Shown here: one piece after another, positions 60,165-64,000 of the stretch
Layout of the letters: each line of letters begins with the position of its first letter
Position numbering within the stretch: the first letter of the stretch is position 1
The notes under the pieces: generated by a model
The model's input: only the letters and a program-made list of their open reading frames with translations
Told to the model about the DNA's origin: nothing
Databases searched by the model: none
Assembly (NCBI RefSeq): GCF_003573695.1
Contig: NC_039368.1
Location: 12,342,360-12,406,359 of the forward strand
Direction: 5' to 3'
DNA length: 64,000 nt
Source of the DNA: Papaver somniferum
Lineage: Eukaryota; Streptophyta; Magnoliopsida; Ranunculales; Papaveraceae
Position numbers and translations under genes: made by a program

Positions 60165-60169
60165 GCTGC

Positions 60170-61370
60170 TTAGGGTAATATAAAATACGTAAATGAATAC
60201 TGCACATCTCGCGCTACTAATAGTATTGCACATCTCGCACTACTCAACTTAGCAAGGATCTGTGGGGATACACAAGAAATCCTCGCGGGGAAATTAAACA
60301 ACGCATATCACATCTCATACTCATCCAATTATACAACAAACATGCTCACAAATAGTAAAGACACATCATACTCACAGTTTAAATATAAACTTAATGATTA
60401 CAAGAAGGTTACAAGAGTTCCCACCTGATTTGATAACAGTCCATGCCTACCTCGAGATCCACGATCCACTTGTTAATCATTTGAAATCGATCGTTATTAA
60501 TATAGACTAACCTTTTCCCTGATTTTCCAGAACTCTATCAATAACAGAACTATCACCTTCTCATTTGATTCGTCAAGATACTAAGCTTCAGATGGATTGT
60601 TCAGACAAAATCACGCTCAAAACTTCGAAATTGAAATCAACAGGGAGGAGAAGAGGAGAAACAGAGAAGAAGAAGAAATAAAAGATAAGAAGAAAATCTT
60701 CTCGACTTGGTCTTGATAAGGCCGAGCAAAATTTTTAAAGGCGCTCATTCAAATGATAAGGGCATCCAAGCGGTTTAAATCAGAATGACTAATTTATCCT
60801 TCAAACATATCTGATGTTTACTTCTTCGTCTGGTATCCGAATGACACGTTCGAGCAGTCCATTCGGTATAATATTTCGAGATATATCTAGAGACACTAGT
60901 TTCGTATCTAGATCGTTGTTAGATTAATTTCTATTAATTAGCGTTCATGTCAAACTAATCGAGTCATTAGCGTCTTAGTGGTCTCTTGACTGGTCTAATA
61001 GCGTTGACGGGCTTGAGAATCCTTACGTTCTCCCTATCTTATTCATTTTCGTCCTTGAAAACCGAACCACCTTCTAGTCTTCAAAACTCCCCACCTTATA
61101 GAGAAATTCTATATCTGGACTAAGTGCAAGTACTGCTCATACTTACAAACGAGCGAAAAAATAACTCATTTAAAATGAGCTCGAAGCAATAAGATAGGAA
61201 ACATAAACATGTATGTTTTTTTTTCTACAACTAGAATTTGCGTCTCTAAGTTCAATATATTATTTTCTATTTCAATAGATTACTGGTTCTAAGTACATTA
61301 GAAGATACTCCATAATAAAATTTCTATATGTTTTTGATGTTTCCTAGCCGAAACTCTGAACATCAGTGTC
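60170..61370. other. Spacer right of E2
   Basis: Begins with repeats of CATCTCGC-CTACTAATA (60213-60245) that continue those on the left side of E2 (41538-41569). The rest shows no gene, RNA or repeat pair that I can support. Confidence 0.45.
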
Positions 61371-61429
61371 ACAGAAGAGTTTGCGGGTGGGACGCATTGA
61401 AAACGACTGAGATGTTCTGGGAAAGTTCA

Positions 61430-61650
61430 GATTTACGGCCTGGAAACATCAAAAATCCAGACCATAACTGCATTACGGCTGGGACGCATTAAAAACGGCT
61501 GGGAAGTTCTGGGAAAGTTCATAATTACGGCTTGGATCCATGAAAAACCCAAGCCGTAACCTGCTTAAACGGTCGGGAAGTGAAGAAATACCAAGCCGTA
61601 AATAGCTAATATCGGTCACAAGTTTATATATTTCCTGGCCGTAATGCTCC
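61430..61650. repeat. TTACGGC / GCCGTAA motif array, outer left
   Basis: TTACGGCCTGG, TTACGGCTGGGACGCATT, TTACGGCTTGG, then AAGCCGTAA (twice) and GGCCGTAA, in direct and inverted order about 40 bp apart. Similar arrays lie at 62389-62590 and 63462-63500. Confidence 0.75.
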
Positions 61651-61819
61651 AACTTCATTGAGTTAATGCGTTGCGTTTTTTGAGGAACGACTAGTTTTTG
61701 AAAAAAGTATCCATTAGGTCATTTTTTTGCTAGAAAATGACCCTTCTCCAATAAAATTTTCACACAAAACACACTCCCTCTCTCTCTCTCTCTCAATTGT
61801 ATCAAAAAAAGGAAGAAAC

Positions 61820-62281
61820 ATGGTGACTCCCTACACCACCGAAGAAGATATGACAATCGTTAGAGCGACGTCACGGTGAGAAAGCATGACGAAAATCAAG
61901 GCATTAACGCGGGTGAAAGTGATGATTCTCAACTAAACCGCATATTTCTGGTCTTTATGGCCATAGATGGTAATCAAAATGGAAGATCGATGAACCAAAT
62001 AAAGGATATGTTCAAGGAGATTTACCAAGAAATGGAGGTTTTAGGGTGCAATTAGCACGGGTGAAGGAGATGAGTCCCGAAATGTCCCTTTTCAATAGAG
62101 TGAGTATGTGCAAATGTCTTCTAATCAAGTAAGTTTTGAATAAAATACTAACTTTACTTTGATTTTTTTTTAGGTCGCATGGGATGCTGGTCGTTACCAA
62201 GTTATTCGTCGCAAAGAATTTGAGCATGGGAAATGCTATTGGATAACGAGAAAGTTTATTGATATTTACAACCAACCTTAA
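61820..62281 (+). pseudogene. Short SANT/NAM-associated-like transposon gene, left copy
   Basis: ATG at 61820 reads MVTPYTTEEDMTIVRA. A frameshift near 61868 shifts to VRKHDENQGINAGESDDSQL, NRIFLVFMAIDGNQNGRSMN, QIKDMFKEIYQEMEVL; a TAG follows near 62052. A probable intron (GTGAG... to TTTTTTTTAG, about 62098-62173) precedes AWDAGRYQVIRRKEFEHGKC and YWITRKFIDIYNQP-stop. The EED-LVRAW start, FW-type core and KEF...CYWI end resemble the small SANT/NAM-associated proteins that accompany PIF/Harbinger transposases. The assignment is by pattern only. Confidence 0.5.
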
Positions 62282-62388
62282 CTATTTAAGTGTATTACTC
62301 CATGTTTTATGTAATGGTAACATTATTGATGAATGGAAAGTGAAAAATTTGATCGAATACGTCTACAAAATTTACAAAGTCAACCAAA

Positions 62389-62590
62389 GTTACGGCTGGG
62401 TTTACCAGCCGTAAGTATCTGTAAATATGGGAATCTTAATTAACGGCCAGAATATCCTTCCGTAAATTTTTAAATCCCAACCGAAAAACCAGCTTCCAAA
62501 TCGATATATCAATTACGGTCTGGTAACAATGGAAACCTAGCCGATATGTCGGTTACGGTTAGGTCGTGGTTCGTTATTCAAACCGTAAAT
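62389..62590. repeat. TTACGGC / GCCGTAA motif array, central
   Basis: TTACGGCTGGGTTTACCAGCCGTAA (62391-62415) is a 10-bp-stem hairpin. Then come TTAACGGCCAG...CCGTAAA, TTACGGTCTGG, GGTTACGGTTAGG and AACCGTAAA. It sits between the two convergent pseudogenes. Confidence 0.8.
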
Positions 62591-62779
62591 ATGATTTTTC
62601 AGTTTTTATGGTCAAAACGGCTAGGTCGGTCTGCATTAAAACTTGGCCGAAAATACTTAAAAAAACATAAAACAAAATGGTGTTTCATTCATTGAATCGA
62701 AAAGCATACATATTTCATTACATTGATAAGATAGATCATAACAATTAAAACCCTTATTCGTATCGGTCAAAATCATAGG

Positions 62780-63220
62780 TAGTATTTTAGAAGATGCGAT
62801 GGCTATAATTTTGTTGAAACTCTTTCCCATGAACTGCCTCATATTGGCGGCGAGCCCTCGACCACTATAGAAACTAATACGATATGTTAGATAATGTTAC
62901 TCAAAATGATTTCTAATGAACTTATTAAAAAACTTACTCTTATCGCACTTGGCATTGTGGGATTGGCTTCCTTTTGTGCTTTCATTTTCTTTTTGATATT
63001 TTCGCATTCTTCAAAGATTTTTTCCAATCTCTCCTTAACGCTTGCCAAAATTCTTCCATTACGATTTCTGTTTAGTGCAACAAAAACTATGAAAACATGG
63101 CTCCAAAAAGACAAGGATGTTTGATCTATGTCAATGTCTAGATCTTCATCATGTTGTCTGACCGTCGCCCATGCTCTAACAAACGCAAAAAAAAAATTCA
63201 TTGGTGTAGGGAGTCACCAT
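62780..63220 (-). pseudogene. Short SANT/NAM-associated-like transposon gene, right copy, convergent
   Basis: ATG at 63220-63218 again reads MVTPYTNE. After a frameshift in a T-run the frame continues FVRAWATVRQHDEDLDIDID, SLSFWSHVFIVFVALNRNRN, RILASVKERLEKIFEECENI to about 62935, where GTAAGT suggests a donor. After an acceptor near 62872 the frame reads WSRARRQYEAVHGKEF. It is a diverged paralogue of 61820-62281 in inverted orientation, and its upstream flank also resembles the left copy's (AACGGCTAGTTTTCAAAAAA). Function as above, uncertain. Confidence 0.5.
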
Positions 63221-63536
63221 AGTGTTTTTTTCTTATTTTTTTGGATGAGAAATAGATGAGAATCCATATGGGAGATTATAACTAGGATTTGGGTGAGCAA
63301 GAGATGATATAATGGTCACCTTTTATAAGGTTTAATAACATACCGGTTATGTTTTTTGAAAACTAGCCGTTTAGTTTAAAAATAGAAGTCAAGCAATGCA
63401 TTAAATGCATTGGTTGAGATAGTTCAGGCCTATAAACGGATGGGTATCCTAGACGTTTATTGCATTACGGTTGGGTGTTGAACCGTAATTGATACACAAA
63501 ATACTTTGTTTAACTATTCGGCCAGGAGTTCATACT

Positions 63537-63870
63537 AACCCTTTTGTTCCTTTTGTATATATTTTGCTAATCCAATATGATCTCGGCTGACATATGTTGG
63601 ATTCTTGCCTTGAATAACGGAGTTCTAATATTGCTTTCGCCGAAATCGGGTATTCTCTTTCCTTTTTCTCTACTCAACATGATCCTCTTCATATGTTATA
63701 TTATAATTTTGTTCATATTTTGAAACATTGAGGAAAGTGAAAAAGGAAAGAGAATACCCGATTTCGGCGAAAGCAATATTAGAACTCCGTTATTCAAGGC
63801 AAGAATCCAACATATGTCATCCGAGATCATATTGGATTAGCAAAATATATACAAAAGGAACAAAAGGGTT
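63537..63870. repeat. Near-perfect palindrome, 132-bp arms, 70-bp loop
   Basis: 63537-63668 is the reverse complement of 63739-63870 with one mismatch that I can find (CTCGGCTGAC against CTCGGATGAC). The arms and part of the loop are homologous to the 3' untranslated region of E3 at 49310-49440 (GAGAATACCCGAT, ACTCCGTTATTCAAGGCAA), so two copies of an Athila-type 3' region stand head to head. Confidence 0.93.
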
Positions 63871-64000
63871 TTAAGAAATTTTATCTACTGGATTATATAC
63901 AAAAAATTCACCATACACTAACAATCTAAAGAGTTGAGGATCAACCCAAAAGACAAAGTGTAGAGGTTTCAACAGCTTCACACAAATATAACAGGAAATA

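Overview
This is nuclear DNA from a flowering plant, most likely a eudicot. It holds spliced plant genes (a plant mobile domain gene, an RPL10A-type ribosomal protein gene, an mTERF gene) and plant-specific transposons (Athila-like Ty3/gypsy, Ty1/copia, a Cassandra element with 5S sequence, Mutator-like elements, L1 LINEs). The species cannot be told from sequence alone. I see no intact host gene. All three host-type genes are broken, and most of the window is nested mobile DNA.

Layout. 1-11.65 kb: a Mutator-like element (MULE) carrying half a transposase (+) that abuts a five-exon plant mobile domain (PMD) gene (-). The PMD protein starts with a histone-H3-tail-like RTKKTARK and has an acidic tract. 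Its second exon is split by a 6.95 kb LTR retrotransposon (E1, 3147-10098, TSD GCGCA). 11.8-13.0 kb: a single-exon mTERF pseudogene, followed by an L1 fragment. 15.65-31 kb: a decayed RPL10A gene on the minus strand. Exon 3 is split by a 7.7 kb non-coding LTR element (E5, 16455-24195, TSD GAAAG), and intron 1 holds a decayed copia element (E6, 25105-30770, TSD AAATC). 31.3-34.4 kb: an L1 3' end interrupted by a 2 kb MULE-like TIR element. 34.6-36.4 kb: a MITE candidate and a Cassandra TRIM. 37.3-41.5 kb: a 5'-truncated plus-strand member (E4) of the E1 family. 41.57-60.16 kb: another E1-family member (E2), split by an 11.6 kb Athila-like element (E3, 46184-57786, TSD GGTTA) with recognisable gag, protease, RT, RNase H and integrase. 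61.4-63.5 kb: two convergent degenerate SANT/NAM-associated-like genes surrounded by TTACGGC/GCCGTAA motif arrays. 63.54-63.87 kb: a near-perfect 132-bp-arm palindrome built from Athila-type 3' untranslated sequence.

The most novel item is the E1/E2/E4 family. These are LTR elements of about 7 kb with no gag-pol. They share a single unrecognised ORF of about 550 codons (acidic centre, hydrophobic C-terminal segment) and a duplicated hairpin in the 3' untranslated region. Their tRNA-Asp-like primer site and polypurine-proximal sequence resemble those of the Athila-like E3, which suggests mobilisation in trans. The second is the PMD gene with an H3-tail-like start inside a MULE. Exon structures, duplications and frames were read by eye; no database or alignment was run.
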